In this document: piece by piece, positions 1-40,875 of the stretch | How the letters are laid out: each line of letters opens with the position of its first letter | Numbering within the stretch: the first letter of the stretch is position 1 | Assembly (NCBI RefSeq): GCF_036324505.1 | Contig: NC_086352.1 | Location: forward strand, 35,968,881 to 36,032,880 | Length of the DNA stretch: 64,000 nt | Reading direction: 5' to 3' | From: Eleginops maclovinus | Taxonomy: Eukaryota > Chordata > Actinopteri > Perciformes > Eleginopidae | The notes under the pieces: generated by a model | Databases searched by the model: none | Seen by the model: the letters and a program-made list of their open reading frames with translations, nothing else | What the model was told of the DNA's origin: nothing | Program-made: the position numbers and the translations under genes

Positions 1-505
1 TGCCTTAATGGCAACACACTGTTCAACTACTAAAACAATATACCCGGACTCCGGACAACGCAGCTAAACATGAGACTAACTTAGCCGTTGCTACAGTTAG
101 CATACAGTCTCGCAGTTTTGCATAGTCTTGTGAGTTTGTCACCAAATGGGTTCCACGCTTTTCTCCCAGGCACTCGAACACACAACAGTACTTCCATCTT
201 ATTTTAACATTGGTAACCCCAAAATAAATAAAGACGTTTTCCTCCGGTCGCAACTTCTCCGTGCTTTGCCTCTCGCTCCTTTTCGCGCTTCTCCGACATA
301 AGCCCCCCCTCTTCTCAAACACGGTAGGTTAGAACACTGAACTCTGATTTGTTTGCTATATAACTGACACCTCTACCAGCCAATACAAATGTAAAATCCA
401 AGGACTTCTAAAACACAGGAAATATGACAATTTAACAAATAACTGACACTGAATGTACTCTTCTTGTAATTTAGTGGTGACGAAACAAAACGACATGTCA
501 ATACA
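1..505. other. Unassigned left-edge sequence
   Basis: No gene, repeat end or RNA gene can be supported here. A 99-codon open frame on the - strand (23-322) has no recognisable domain, and a second short - strand frame overlaps it, so neither is called. The stretch 240-320 is relatively rich in C and CpG and could be the edge of a feature outside the window. Confidence 0.4.
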
Positions 506-513
506 CATACGTA

Positions 514-1341
514 CAGGGTGCGATTTGTAGGGGGGGATGGTGAGGATTTCCCCCCCTCTGGTTTTCCTATCCCTACCTCTGCTAAATTATTTTTATCTCC
601 GGTGGGGACAAGGATTTCCCCCCCTTGATAGCGATGAATGCAACTTAACTGCTAGCCTACTTAAACTCTTGAAATCTAACGATCTTCAGTGTCTTTACAT
701 CAGAGTAGGCTATTCAGCAGCCTTCTGGCAGACGGTGCATATTTCTGAACGTCATCGAACACAAAAACATTGTAACATTTTTGTGCGGGAACTTCGCAGG
801 AAAAACAGCGCTGAACCAAACATGAAACGCGTTCAGAGCAGCATATCATCTTACTTTACAGGACCCATTTGCAGAATTGTGGATAGAAGAGGGCCGAAAT
901 GCTGCAGACAATGCCCCGATAGGAAAAACGAAAAAGCCACCACAAATTTGTCACCAGAGCCGACTGTTTACTTTGTCTAGTTTTCCAGACCTGTCCCTGA
1001 GTGTTGACAGCACGTTGTGCTATTTAGTGAATTATTTTGAGTGTTTGATTTAAGTTAATTGGAGGGTCTTTTCATGGAGAGCATTGATGCTTTTCTATGG
1101 TGCTTTCTGCCTGTTAGTGCGTACGCATGTTTTTGTGACGTTGAATAGAAATCCATGTATGGGTTATTAAAAGTTTTGCCATGTTGTGATGGGGACTAAT
1201 CCACGGACCCGAAAAAAGGGCCTGTCTACTTTTTGCGTTTTTTTCTCCCTAGTTATGCAAGTTAAAAGTCCAATGTTCTTGTCTATGAATAAATTAAAAA
1301 AAAACATCCCCCCCTCTGTTTTTTTGTCAAATCGCACCCTG
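514..1341. mobile_element. Non-autonomous hAT transposon (828 bp)
   Basis: The element has inverted ends: CAGGGTGCGATTTG at 514 and its complement CAAATCGCACCCTG ending at 1341. A perfect 8-bp target duplication, catacgta, lies at 506-513 and 1342-1349. CAG termini with an 8-bp duplication are the hAT signature. An open stretch around 820-980 begins MKRVQSSISSYF, which resembles the N-terminus of hAT transposases, but no catalytic core follows. It is therefore read as an internally deleted derivative. The perfect duplication suggests a fairly young insertion. Confidence 0.8.
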
Positions 1342-1404
1342 CATACGTATAACCCTTTTCATTTCTTTATAAATGAAAAATGTAAACAGAAATTAGTATG
1401 GCAC

Positions 1405-1696
1405 TGTGGAGATCGTATTGAAACGCAGGAGACGTTCATTAAAGTTGAGCACACGAATGCGTGTCTCGTTTAATCACACAGTCAAAGTTAAAACAAAACA
1501 AGATGGCGCTGTCCTGTAAACCAACAAGCATGGGGCTCTTCGTCATCGTAAACACAGATTAATTAAAGGGACCACGATCCCTTTTTACAGTTGTACTTTT
1601 AAGCATAAACCAACGGTCATACTTACAGGCATGAAACAACAGTGTGTAGAACCACACTTAAGAAGGAGGTGAATTATGTATATTAGAGTCACTACA
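1405..1696 (-). repeat. 3' LTR of the Gypsy element
   Basis: This 292-bp direct repeat matches 5702-5993 at every position I compared. It lies downstream of pol on the coding (-) strand, so it is the 3' LTR. It is flanked on the outer side by the gcac duplication. Confidence 0.93.
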
Positions 1697-1743
1697 CACG
1701 TCCCCCCAGAATTCACCATATAAGAAGAAAAACAAAAAAACAG

Positions 1744-4700
1744 TCATCGGTGAGGTGGTCGTATTAAACGGCCACAACGGCTGTGCCGTACAGGAGGCAG
1801 AGGAGGCACTACTGCGGCAGGTGTCTCACCATGACACGGGTGTGGGGCATGCAGTGTGGGGGTTTTGGGAGGGAGGGGAGCAGGGGGTGGGGGCAGACCT
1901 GGAGGTCGCCCGCGTCTTGGGGGCTGGGCCAATTCAATGGGCCTAGCCACATCCAAATGAGCGGGTTTGAGGCGGTCAACAGAGAGTCGCTCCGGTTTGC
2001 CACCCATGTCCACCACAAAATGTTTATCCCCTGTCTCCAACACACGGAATGGACCTTCGTAGGGCGGGCGTAGCGGTCCCCTGTGGGCATCGTGGCGAAT
2101 GAAAACATAATCAGCCGTCTGAAGCCCAGCGGGGATGTGCGACTGAGGGAGGCCGTGACGGGAAGTAGGGATAGGAGCGAAAAGCCTCGCATTGTCCAGT
2201 AGCGTGGCTTGCTGGAGAGCTGCAGACCAAGGGGCAGTGGTGCTAGGGACAAAATCCCCTGGAACCCGCAACGGCTGGCCATAAACAAGCTCTGCGGATG
2301 AGGACTGTAGGTCCTCCTTTGGTGCAGTTCTGATGCCCAGCATTACCCACGGGAGCTTGTCGACCCAGTTGCAGTCTTTGAGGCTGGCACGAAGAGCAGC
2401 CTTCATCGACCTATGAAATCGCTCACAGAGTCCGTTCGCCTGCGGGTGATATGCAGTAGTGCGGTGGAGTTTCACTCCTAGGCTCTGGGCAACAGCGTTC
2501 CACAGCTCAGACGTAAACTGCGCGCCCCGGTCAGAGGATATGTCTGATGGAGTGCCGAAACGGGCAACCCAGGTGCCGATAAATGCACGTGTCATCTCCA
2601 CAGATGCCAGCGATGTCAGTGGCACAGCCTCAGGCCAACGGGTGGTCCTGTCAACCATGGTCAACAGGTAGGTGAAACCCTGTGAGGAGGGCAGAGGGCC
2701 GACCAGATCAATGTTAACATGGTCAAACCGTCTCTCTGGCACTGGGAACAACTCTAACGGGGCTTTAGTGTGGCGGTGTACTTTGGCCCGTTGGCACTCA
2801 ACACAGGTGTTAGCCCAGTCCCGAACGTCCTTCTTGAGGCCGTGCCAAACAAATTTTGCCGCAACCAGCCTCTGTGACGCTTTAGAACCAGGGTGGGAGA
2901 GACCATGGACAGCATCAAAAACTTGTCGTCGCCAAGCCATGGGAATGATTGGCCGAGGGGAGCCTGTGGAGACGTCACACAGGAGCGTGGTGCTGGTATC
3001 GCCAAAAACCACATCCTCCATCATCAGCCCAGTAGTTGAGCTCTTAAGGTGTTGCACGTCTGGGTCTGTGGTCTGGTCCGCTGCCATTCGGCTGTAATCC
3101 AAACCAAGATGGACTGCCCCTGCCACAGCCCGTGACAGGCAGTCAGCCACCTGGTTGTCCTTACCTGCAACATGCTGTAAATCCGTGGTGAACTCGGAAA
3201 TGTAGCACAGATGACGTTGCTGGCGGGCGGACCACGGCTCAGCCACCTTGGCCATGGCGAAAGTCAGCGGCTTGTGGTCGACAAAAGCGGTGAAGTGTCG
3301 CCCTTCCAGCAGGGAACGAAAGTGTCTGATGGCGAGGTAGAGGCCAAGCAGCTCCCGGTCGAAGGTGCTGTACTTCCGTTCACTGGGGCGCAACTGACGG
3401 CTGAAGAAAGCAAGCGGCTGCCAGGCCCCGCCTACCCACTGCTCGTAGACGGCACCGACAGCGTAGTCTGAGGCGTCCGAGGTGATGGCGATGGAGGCTG
3501 AGGGAGAAGGATGTGCCAGCATGGCGGCGTTCGCCAGGGCTGTCTTTGTGTCAGCAAAAGCTTTGACCCTGCTTTCAGTCCAGTCTACACCGTGCTTGGG
3601 CTTACCTTTCAAGGCCTCGTGCAAGGGCCGCATGAACTGGGCGGCTCGAGGAATGAACCGGTGGTAAAAATTCACCATGCCCAGGAACTCCTGCAGGGCC
3701 TTGACAGTGAGCGGGCGTGGAAACTGTGTCACCGCCTCCACCTTTGATGGGAGAGGGACTGCACCATCCTTGGTGACTCTGTGTCCCAGGAAATCGATGG
3801 TGGAGAGACCGAATTGGCACTTGGCGGGGTTAACAATTAGCCCATGTTGGCTGAGGCGCTCAAAAAGTGTTCTGAGGTGCGCCAGATGCTGAGCTTTGGA
3901 AGTGCTTGCTACCAGGATGTCGTCCAAGTACACAAAAAGAAAAGGCAGGTCTCGTAGGACAGAGTCCATGAGGCGTTGAAAAGATTGAGCAGCATTTTTA
4001 AGGCCGAACGGCATTCTCAAAAACTCAAACAGGCCAAATGGCGTGATAACTGCTGTTTTGGGAATGTCCAGTGAGTGTACCGGCACCTGATGATAACCCC
4101 GGACGAGGTCAACCTTGGAAAAAATCACCATACCAGCCAGGTGTGATGAAAAATCCTGTATGTTCGGGACTGGGTATCGGTCAGGTGTTGTTGCCTCATT
4201 AAGCCGCCGGTAGTCGCCACACGGGCGCCAGCCGCCACCGGGTTTGGGGACGATGTGGAGGGGTGACGCCCACGGGCTTTCGGATCGGCGGACTATGCCC
4301 AGGCGCTCCATGTTAGCAAACTCAGCCTTTGCAACGGCAAGCTTGGTCGGGTCGAGGCGCCGAGCACGGGCGTAAACGGGAGGACCAGTAGTGGCGAGAT
4401 GGTGCTCCACACCATGCTTCACGGCAGACGCCGAGAAAGTGGGCTGAGTGAGGGCCGAGAAACCAGCCAGTAGACGTTGGAAGTCATCTGAGGATGAGAG
4501 CATACTAGACAGTTGTATGGAGTCAGCCCTGCTGAGCGTGCACCTATATGGACAAAACGTGACAGCGTCAATCAAACGGCGGTTCTTGACATCCACTAAC
4601 AGTCCGTGTGCACACAAAAAATCGGCACCAAGGAGGGGAAAAGCAATGTTGGCTGTAACAAAATCCCAGCCAAACCGATGCCCTCCGAAACACAACTCAA

Positions 4701-4953
4701 CATATCTCTTTCCATATGTGCGGATGGGGGTCCCATTAGCAGCTTCCATAGGGGGGCCATGGCTGTCTGTCGCAATGTCCAAACGGGATGCAGGCAGGAC
4801 GCTCCTCTGTGCACCCGTGTCGCACAGGAAACGTCGTCCGGAGATGCTGTCACGGATGAAAAGCAGCCTGCCTACGCGGCCAACGCTCATGGCCACTACT
4901 GAGCGCCGGCCCTGGCGTTTCCCGACCCGCCGAAACTGCATGGAGGACGGCAT
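1744..4953 (-). CDS. pol: Gypsy Pol polyprotein (PR-RT-RH-IN)
   Basis: The frame has 1069 codons without a stop. Domains in order: aspartic protease with FLCDTGAQRS near residue 45 and LGADFL near 108; reverse transcriptase with FVYLDDIL near 340; RNase H with TSDASDYAVG near 490; integrase with an HHCC zinc finger (H...H...CVEC) near 690-740, catalytic D in NIDLVGPL and SSDRGAQF, and catalytic E in NGLCERFH. A GPF-type C-terminal module (YEGPFRVLE) and a Pro-rich tail follow, with no chromodomain. It is most likely expressed by -1 frameshifting from gag, because the overlap is 58 nt and in the -1 register. All catalytic residues inspected are present. Confidence 0.93.
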   Translation of the reverse strand: MPSSMQFRRVGKRQGRRSVVAMSVGRVGRLLFIRDSISGRRFLCDTGAQRSVLPASRLDIATDSHGPPMEAANGTPIRTYGKRYVELCFGGHRFGWDFVTANIAFPLLGADFLCAHGLLVDVKNRRLIDAVTFCPYRCTLSRADSIQLSSMLSSSDDFQRLLAGFSALTQPTFSASAVKHGVEHHLATTGPPVYARARRLDPTKLAVAKAEFANMERLGIVRRSESPWASPLHIVPKPGGGWRPCGDYRRLNEATTPDRYPVPNIQDFSSHLAGMVIFSKVDLVRGYHQVPVHSLDIPKTAVITPFGLFEFLRMPFGLKNAAQSFQRLMDSVLRDLPFLFVYLDDILVASTSKAQHLAHLRTLFERLSQHGLIVNPAKCQFGLSTIDFLGHRVTKDGAVPLPSKVEAVTQFPRPLTVKALQEFLGMVNFYHRFIPRAAQFMRPLHEALKGKPKHGVDWTESRVKAFADTKTALANAAMLAHPSPSASIAITSDASDYAVGAVYEQWVGGAWQPLAFFSRQLRPSERKYSTFDRELLGLYLAIRHFRSLLEGRHFTAFVDHKPLTFAMAKVAEPWSARQQRHLCYISEFTTDLQHVAGKDNQVADCLSRAVAGAVHLGLDYSRMAADQTTDPDVQHLKSSTTGLMMEDVVFGDTSTTLLCDVSTGSPRPIIPMAWRRQVFDAVHGLSHPGSKASQRLVAAKFVWHGLKKDVRDWANTCVECQRAKVHRHTKAPLELFPVPERRFDHVNIDLVGPLPSSQGFTYLLTMVDRTTRWPEAVPLTSLASVEMTRAFIGTWVARFGTPSDISSDRGAQFTSELWNAVAQSLGVKLHRTTAYHPQANGLCERFHRSMKAALRASLKDCNWVDKLPWVMLGIRTAPKEDLQSSSAELVYGQPLRVPGDFVPSTTAPWSAALQQATLLDNARLFAPIPTSRHGLPQSHIPAGLQTADYVFIRHDAHRGPLRPPYEGPFRVLETGDKHFVVDMGGKPERLSVDRLKPAHLDVARPIELAQPPRRGRPPGLPPPPAPLPPKTPTLHAPHPCHGETPAAVVPPLPPVRHSRCGRLIRPPHR
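4878..4923 (-). promoter_or_regulatory. Predicted -1 ribosomal frameshift site (gag/pol)
   Basis: On the - strand the heptamer GGGAAAC (plus coordinates 4917-4923) sits exactly as G GGA AAC in the gag frame, the classic X XXY YYZ arrangement. After a 5-nt spacer, an 11-nt arm GGCCGGCGCTC (4901-4911) can pair with GAGCGTTGGCC (4878-4888) across a 12-nt loop, with a mismatch in the stem. The gag stop lies in this loop region. Pol needs a -1 shift, so register, heptamer and stem-loop agree. Function is inferred, not measured. Confidence 0.75.
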
Positions 4954-5681
4954 TTAAGAGCCTTCGGTCCAAACTTCTCATGGTAAAAACACATACCCGA
5001 AAACTGCTGGGGGCCTGAAAACTGCTGCCGACCTGTAGACTGCTGCCGGCCTGAAAACTGCTGCCGACGAGAAGATGTTGCAGCAATGAGTGCGGAATCG
5101 TCCTGTGGCACAGGAACGACGTGCGCGGGAAGGAGCGCCGCCATGACAGAGTGCCCTTGACTCGCCAGGAAAAATTTATCAGCCTCTTCAGCCAGTCTCC
5201 GACAATCAGTGATTGTGGTGTTTGCTAATGCAGCTCTGACTTGGGAAGGCAGCTGACGCAGAAAAAGTTGCATGAAAAGAAAATCGGGTCTGTGCTCACC
5301 TAGGAGATCCAGCATACGGTCCATGAGCTCAGACGGTTTGCTGTCACCCAGTCCCTGAAGGGAGAAAAGCCTGCTGGCTCTCTCAGCATCTGACAGTTCA
5401 AAAGTTTTCAACAGGTGGGCTTTAAGTGTTGCATACTTTTCAGCTGCGGGAGGATTTTTAAGGAGGCTCACCACTCTGGATGCTGTTGAATTTCCAAGAG
5501 CTGATACAACGTAGTAGTAACGTGTAGTATCAACGGTGATTTCACGCAACGCGAACTGCGCTTCAGTCTGGGCAAACCATGCTGACGCAGATGATTCCCA
5601 GAATTCGGGGAGTTTGAGGGTAACAGCGTTCACCGTCATTTTCGTGTCGTGTCGTGTTGTGTCTCTGGATACGTCCAGCAA
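4896..5681 (-). CDS. gag: Gypsy Gag polyprotein
   Basis: The open frame has 261 codons. A likelier start than the first ATG is the internal Met before TVNAVTLKLPEF, about 14 residues in, because similar Gag proteins begin just before a LPEFW-like motif. Residues 20-150 look like the capsid region (WFAQTEAQF, YYYVVSAL, LRQLPSQVRAAL). A Gln/Ser/Gly-rich tail of short QQFSGRQQ-type repeats follows. It ends in a Cys/His patch (CFYHEKFG...KCRPPC) that may be a degenerate zinc knuckle. The frame stops at 4896-4898 inside the start of pol, with a slippery heptamer upstream of the stop. Confidence 0.88.
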   Translation of the reverse strand: MLDVSRDTTRHDTKMTVNAVTLKLPEFWESSASAWFAQTEAQFALREITVDTTRYYYVVSALGNSTASRVVSLLKNPPAAEKYATLKAHLLKTFELSDAERASRLFSLQGLGDSKPSELMDRMLDLLGEHRPDFLFMQLFLRQLPSQVRAALANTTITDCRRLAEEADKFFLASQGHSVMAALLPAHVVPVPQDDSALIAATSSRRQQFSGRQQSTGRQQFSGPQQFSGMCFYHEKFGPKALKCRPPCSFGGSGNARAGAQ

Positions 5682-5701
5682 ACAAACGTCAGGGTCACCA
5701 G

Positions 5702-5993
5702 TGTGGAGATCGTATTGAAACGCAGGAGACGTTCATTAAAGTTGAGCACACGAATGCGTGTCTCGTTTAATCACACAGTCAAAGTTAAAACAAAACAAGA
5801 TGGCGCTGTCCTGTAAACCAACAAGCATGGGGCTCTTCGTCATCGTAAACACAGATTAATTAAAGGGACCACGATCCCTTTTTACAGTTGTACTTTTAAG
5901 CATAAACCAACGGTCATACTTACAGGCATGAAACAACAGTGTGTAGAACCACACTTAAGAAGGAGGTGAATTATGTATATTAGAGTCACTACA
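5702..5993 (-). repeat. 5' LTR of the Gypsy element
   Basis: This 292-bp direct repeat matches 1405-1696. On the - strand it precedes the primer-binding site and gag, so it should carry the element's promoter. It is flanked on the outer side by gcac at 5994-5997. Confidence 0.93.
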
Positions 5994-6345
5994 GCACTAC
6001 ATATAGTTTTGACTAACCTCAGTCATGGGCCTATAATGCTCTGTCACATTACATATAAAGCAAACTGACAGCAGTGAGCGCAATCAATAAATTGCAAATG
6101 AGACAGGTGCACGGTTTAATCTAATATGGCGTTAATGTTAACACTCTGTCTGTCCATGTCTGACATCATGGCATGCAGGATGATCTGTCCATGCAGAGTC
6201 AAAGAATCCTTTGATATGAGCAGACAGAGCTGTTTGCATGTGACTGATTACCCTTATCTTGTTAATGTATTAACATTTCAGAAGAGAGGAGGATTCTCAC
6301 AGCTGCAGGGAGTTAGGCTCAGTTCAAAGCTTTCCTGTAAACACA

Positions 6346-6415
<70 letters not shown>

Positions 6416-7092
6416 AAACACATTTTCAGAAAAAGGATTTTAAATACATATTTTGACAAATGCATACATGTTCACACACTAGAGGTGAATAGGGTGTGAT
6501 ATCACCATTAAATATTTCTCAAATGTTGTGTTTGAATATGTAAAATGAGCAATTATCGAATTCTAACTTTTAATATATTTCTGAGACAGGACAAAAAAAA
6601 AAGCTATTAAAGAAAATTCTTCCAGTGGACCAGTGCACTTTACTATATGAGAATCCACCTCTTAACTGCTGCAACATCATTTCCGACACCGGTTCTCAAG
6701 CGTTTGAGGGTGGTCCACAGCTTTCGGGGCAATACCTTTCGGAAATGTAACAATGCAGCATGGCTGTGCTGTCTTCCACTGGTCCCTCCATCTTTCTTGA
6801 TGTCCTTGAAAGCATCAATCATACAATTACAGTTTAAATTAGCAATGCTTCTCGTGTTAAATGTCGTGTGGTAGGTTAGGTTTACTTTCTTGATGCTGGT
6901 TTGACATTCAGGAGTTCTTTTATATTGAATGTCTTCAAACTATTTTTCCTCCGAGGGTTAAGTGATATTAAAAACTAGCTTTCCTCTGATTCTCAGTGTT
7001 CTCTCAGAGAGGGAGATTCCACTGAGGACGGAATTTTAAAACAAATCCAAACACTTAACAATCTTATCAAGACATAGTCAGTACATAATATG
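5994..7092. other. Intergenic, with (CA)n microsatellite
   Basis: No coding feature is supported. A pure (CA)n tract of about 59 bp lies at 6354-6412. The frame across it that encodes Thr/His repeats is a product of the microsatellite. The rest is A+T-rich and shows no repeat termini I could recognise. Confidence 0.5.
6354..6412. repeat. (CA)n microsatellite
   Basis: An uninterrupted CA dinucleotide run of about 29 units. Confidence 0.97.
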
Positions 7093-7739
7093 CAGTGTAA
7101 AGTAATGAAGTAGATTTACTCAAATACTGAACTTAAGTAAACATTTTAAATACTTGTAGCTACTTTACTTGAGTATTTGAATTTTTTGCTACTTTGTATT
7201 TCTACCCCAAGGAAAATGGGGTACTTTTACTCATAATAAATTTGATTAATACCTTTAGTTACTTTCCACCTTCACCAAACTTTGATAACACTGTAATGCA
7301 TCAATGATTATAATCAAAACATGAGCCAATCTGCAGATTGAGTAGCCTACCTTTTTTTTTCTTCGATCACTTCATTTATTGGGTTTTTTTACACAATAAC
7401 AGGAGAAAATACAGTATAAATGCAGGTGCTGTGAAAGACAAAAAATAAATGATAGTTACGTAAAAAGACCATAACAGTAATAATAACAATAATAATAATA
7501 ATAATAATATTATAATAATAATAATCAATAAGTACACAAATAAAAAATGCAAAATGACATGTTAAGACAAAAACAGAAAACCCCTTAGACCAGTCCCTCC
7601 CACCTTTATATTGAGTTATTGTTGGTACTTTTGGTATATTTGATGCTTATACTTTGGTGATTTTAGTTGTAGCAGAGTTTTTCTACTCTCTGGTACTTAT
7701 ACTTTTACTTAAAATATCGGAGTACCTTTTTCATCTCTG
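7093..7739. mobile_element. Decayed MITE-like repeat with AGTA-rich ends
   Basis: The left end (CAGTGTAAAGTAATGAAGTA, followed by TTTACTCAAATACT and CTTGAGTATTT) and the right end (ACTTTTACTTAAAATATCGG then TTTTTCATCTCTG) resemble an inverted-repeat family common in fish whose ends read CAGAGGTGGAAAGTA. An internal (AAT)n stretch lies at about 7479-7528. I could not find a matching target duplication, so the exact borders and the hAT-like assignment are tentative. Confidence 0.5.
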
Positions 7740-8050
7740 TGCACGTTTAGTGTATGTATTACCTGTGTATTTTACAACCAAAATGGCCATGCTTACTATT
7801 TTTGCCGTGGGACATTGAACGCGACATTATAATGGACTCGTCGTCGACAAATGTGACGTCAGCGACTCGGCTCACCTTTACCTGTGTGCGCGCTCACAAA
7901 CAGCCGTTACGTGTGGACATGCGGAAGTGAAGCGACAACAGGGAGTCAGAGCTCCGTGTTAAAGTTCAGCAGTGAGTGGATGTTTCCGACGCGCTGCGGG
8001 ATGGGGAAGATGTGAGGGAGAATAAATGCTTTTCAACTCCGGGATACAAC
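7740..8050 (+). promoter_or_regulatory. ano9: ano9 promoter and 5' UTR region
   Basis: The 300 bp before the first ano9 codon are CpG-containing, unlike the A+T-rich surroundings. They include a perfect palindromic cAMP-response element TGACGTCA at 854-861 of this kilobase (7854-7861). No TATA box is evident at a fixed distance. The transcription start is not defined; the 5' UTR probably begins somewhere in 7900-7990. Because ANO9 is described as PKA/cAMP-responsive at the protein level, the CRE is interesting but could be coincidental. Confidence 0.45.
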
Positions 8051-39372
<31,322 letters not shown>

Positions 39373-40460
39373 CCTGCAGCAGCTGACCCCAGAGCTTCCT
39401 CAACTGAGTCAGGACTGCTTCCAGTGTCATAGGAAAACTTTGTCTTCTTTTTAATTAATTATATTTGCTCTACTAAGCTGTAATATTGTGTAGGATTTAT
39501 GTGTCAGGGAATCATTCAGACAGTGAACACTCCTGCTAAGATGTCACTACACAACCATCGCATTATACACAACACTGTGATGTTTTTTATTTGTGTAAGA
39601 AAGTCTTCGGTTAGAGAAAACCTAGCTTTTATACATGGGCTGCCAGACAGTATACATGTTTCATGAAAAATCAGAGTCAGAATGTCCTGATACTTTCTGA
39701 GTGACATTCTGAGGTGGTCTTCTATCACTGTGATGTGAAATGAATTCCTGGCAACACACCGTTTCCTCTTAATCCTAATCTGAAAATGAGTAAAAATATT
39801 ACTCTAACAAGAAACTTTGAAGGACTTTTATTTAGAAATTCCACATCAGAATGTCCTGATAATGTTTTATTGACACTCTGAGCTGGTCTGCTATCAATCT
39901 GAAATTAAATGAGTTCCAAGCAACATACCGTTTCCTCTTAATCCTAATATGAAAATGTGTAAAAATATTGCTTTAACAAGACATTTTGAAGGGCTTTTAT
40001 TTTGAAATTCCACATCAAAATGTCCTGAATGACCTGTGACACTTGGTCTGTCATTTTGATGTCAGAATGGACTTTGACAATGTATTCCTCATTCTTAATT
40101 TTGATTTATTGTACACACAATTAGAATTAAAATGTTTTCCGAAATACAGTTTGCAGGCGGAAGCTATTTGCAATTATTTCATTTATGATTTAATATTTAT
40201 TCATTTAGTTTGATTTATTATTGTTATTATATTTGCATTTTTATTTACATTCACCAGCTTTATTTTGAAATCTGTTCCTGTACGCTGTTACCGTAATGCA
40301 TAGGATATACGCGCACCGCAAAACAACGAGGGGGCTGGCTTGACTATGTTTTCTGAAGACGGGGCTGGCTTGACCGCAGTCACAGAATCGAGATTTTCAA
40401 GCAGAGAATTGAGTTAAATGAGCGCATTTTCGGTCGACAAACACGAAATTGATTCACAAA
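39373..40460 (+). other. ano9 3' UTR and downstream sequence
   Basis: No AATAAA hexamer is seen close to the stop. ATTAAA occurs at about 39902-39907, inside the tandem repeat, and might serve. The sequence from 40150 on is A+T-rich, then shows two GGGGCTGGCTTGAC copies near 40331 and 40361. Confidence 0.4.
39678..40080. repeat. 169-bp tandem repeat, about 2.4 copies
   Basis: The landmark AATGTCCTGA recurs with exact 169-bp spacing (phases starting 39678, 39847 and 40016). Landmarks ACCGTTTCCTCTTAATCCTA and AAAAATATT recur once each in units 1 and 2. The third unit is partial. Units differ by several substitutions. Confidence 0.88.
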
Positions 40461-40875
40461 CAGTGACGCTGAAAGTCATTCAGAGTTGGGGGTGCTGAGT
40501 GACGTCAGTCGTCTGTCGTTATACGCAACATTCTCTCTCGTCTCTCTCACTCACTCACACACACTCACACACACAACAGCAGCTGAAGCTGCAGCATGAA
40601 CAGCCATCCTCTTGCGCTCATTCAAAGAACTACAAAGTAAAACAAGACATAAGCAATTAGCCAACTACATTTGTTAAAATGGTGTGATAACAAATGAGAC
40701 GAGAAACTAAAAATATCACGATTATGTAAAAGTAGGAAATTAATGTTTTTATTTTGAAAAGTAAAAAGTTGAAAATAAAAATGATTAATTTACTACGTCA
40801 GTGTTGCAGTGTCGCAATAGTCCTTCACCAGGGGGTGCTGCAGCACCCTCAGCACCCCTACTTCCAGCGTCCCTG
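40461..40875. mobile_element. hAT MITE (415 bp)
   Basis: Ends CAGTGACGCTGAAAGT (40461) and the complement of CAGGGACGCTGGAAGTA (ending 40875) are inverted, and both carry GGGGGTGCTGAG-like inner sequence. The perfect 8-bp duplication ttcacaaa lies at 40453-40460 and 40876-40883. No transposase is encoded. Confidence 0.85.

Larger units (their letters stand above)
1405..5993 (-). mobile_element. Complete Gypsy/Ty3 LTR retrotransposon
   Basis: The 4589-bp element has two 292-bp LTRs (1405-1696 and 5702-5993), both TG...CA, which I find identical by eye. The insertion is flanked by a 4-bp duplication, gcac (1401-1404 and 5994-5997). Transcription is on the - strand, so 5702-5993 is the 5' LTR. 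A primer-binding site starting TGGTGACCCTGACG abuts it at 5701 and below, and a G-rich polypurine stretch lies just above 1696. Gag and pol are both open and overlap with a -1 shift. With identical LTRs and open frames this is a very recent, possibly competent copy. No chromodomain is visible after the integrase. Confidence 0.95.

Noticed and set aside
23..322. 99-codon - strand frame at the left edge
   Set aside because: No recognisable domain, splice context or repeat family.
2672..4957. Plus-strand frames of 60-170 codons opposite the Gypsy pol
   Set aside because: They overlap an intact pol in antisense and have no domain; they are shadows.
1405..5993. Endogenous retrovirus
   Set aside because: No env frame follows pol, and the domain order and short length fit a Gypsy retrotransposon.
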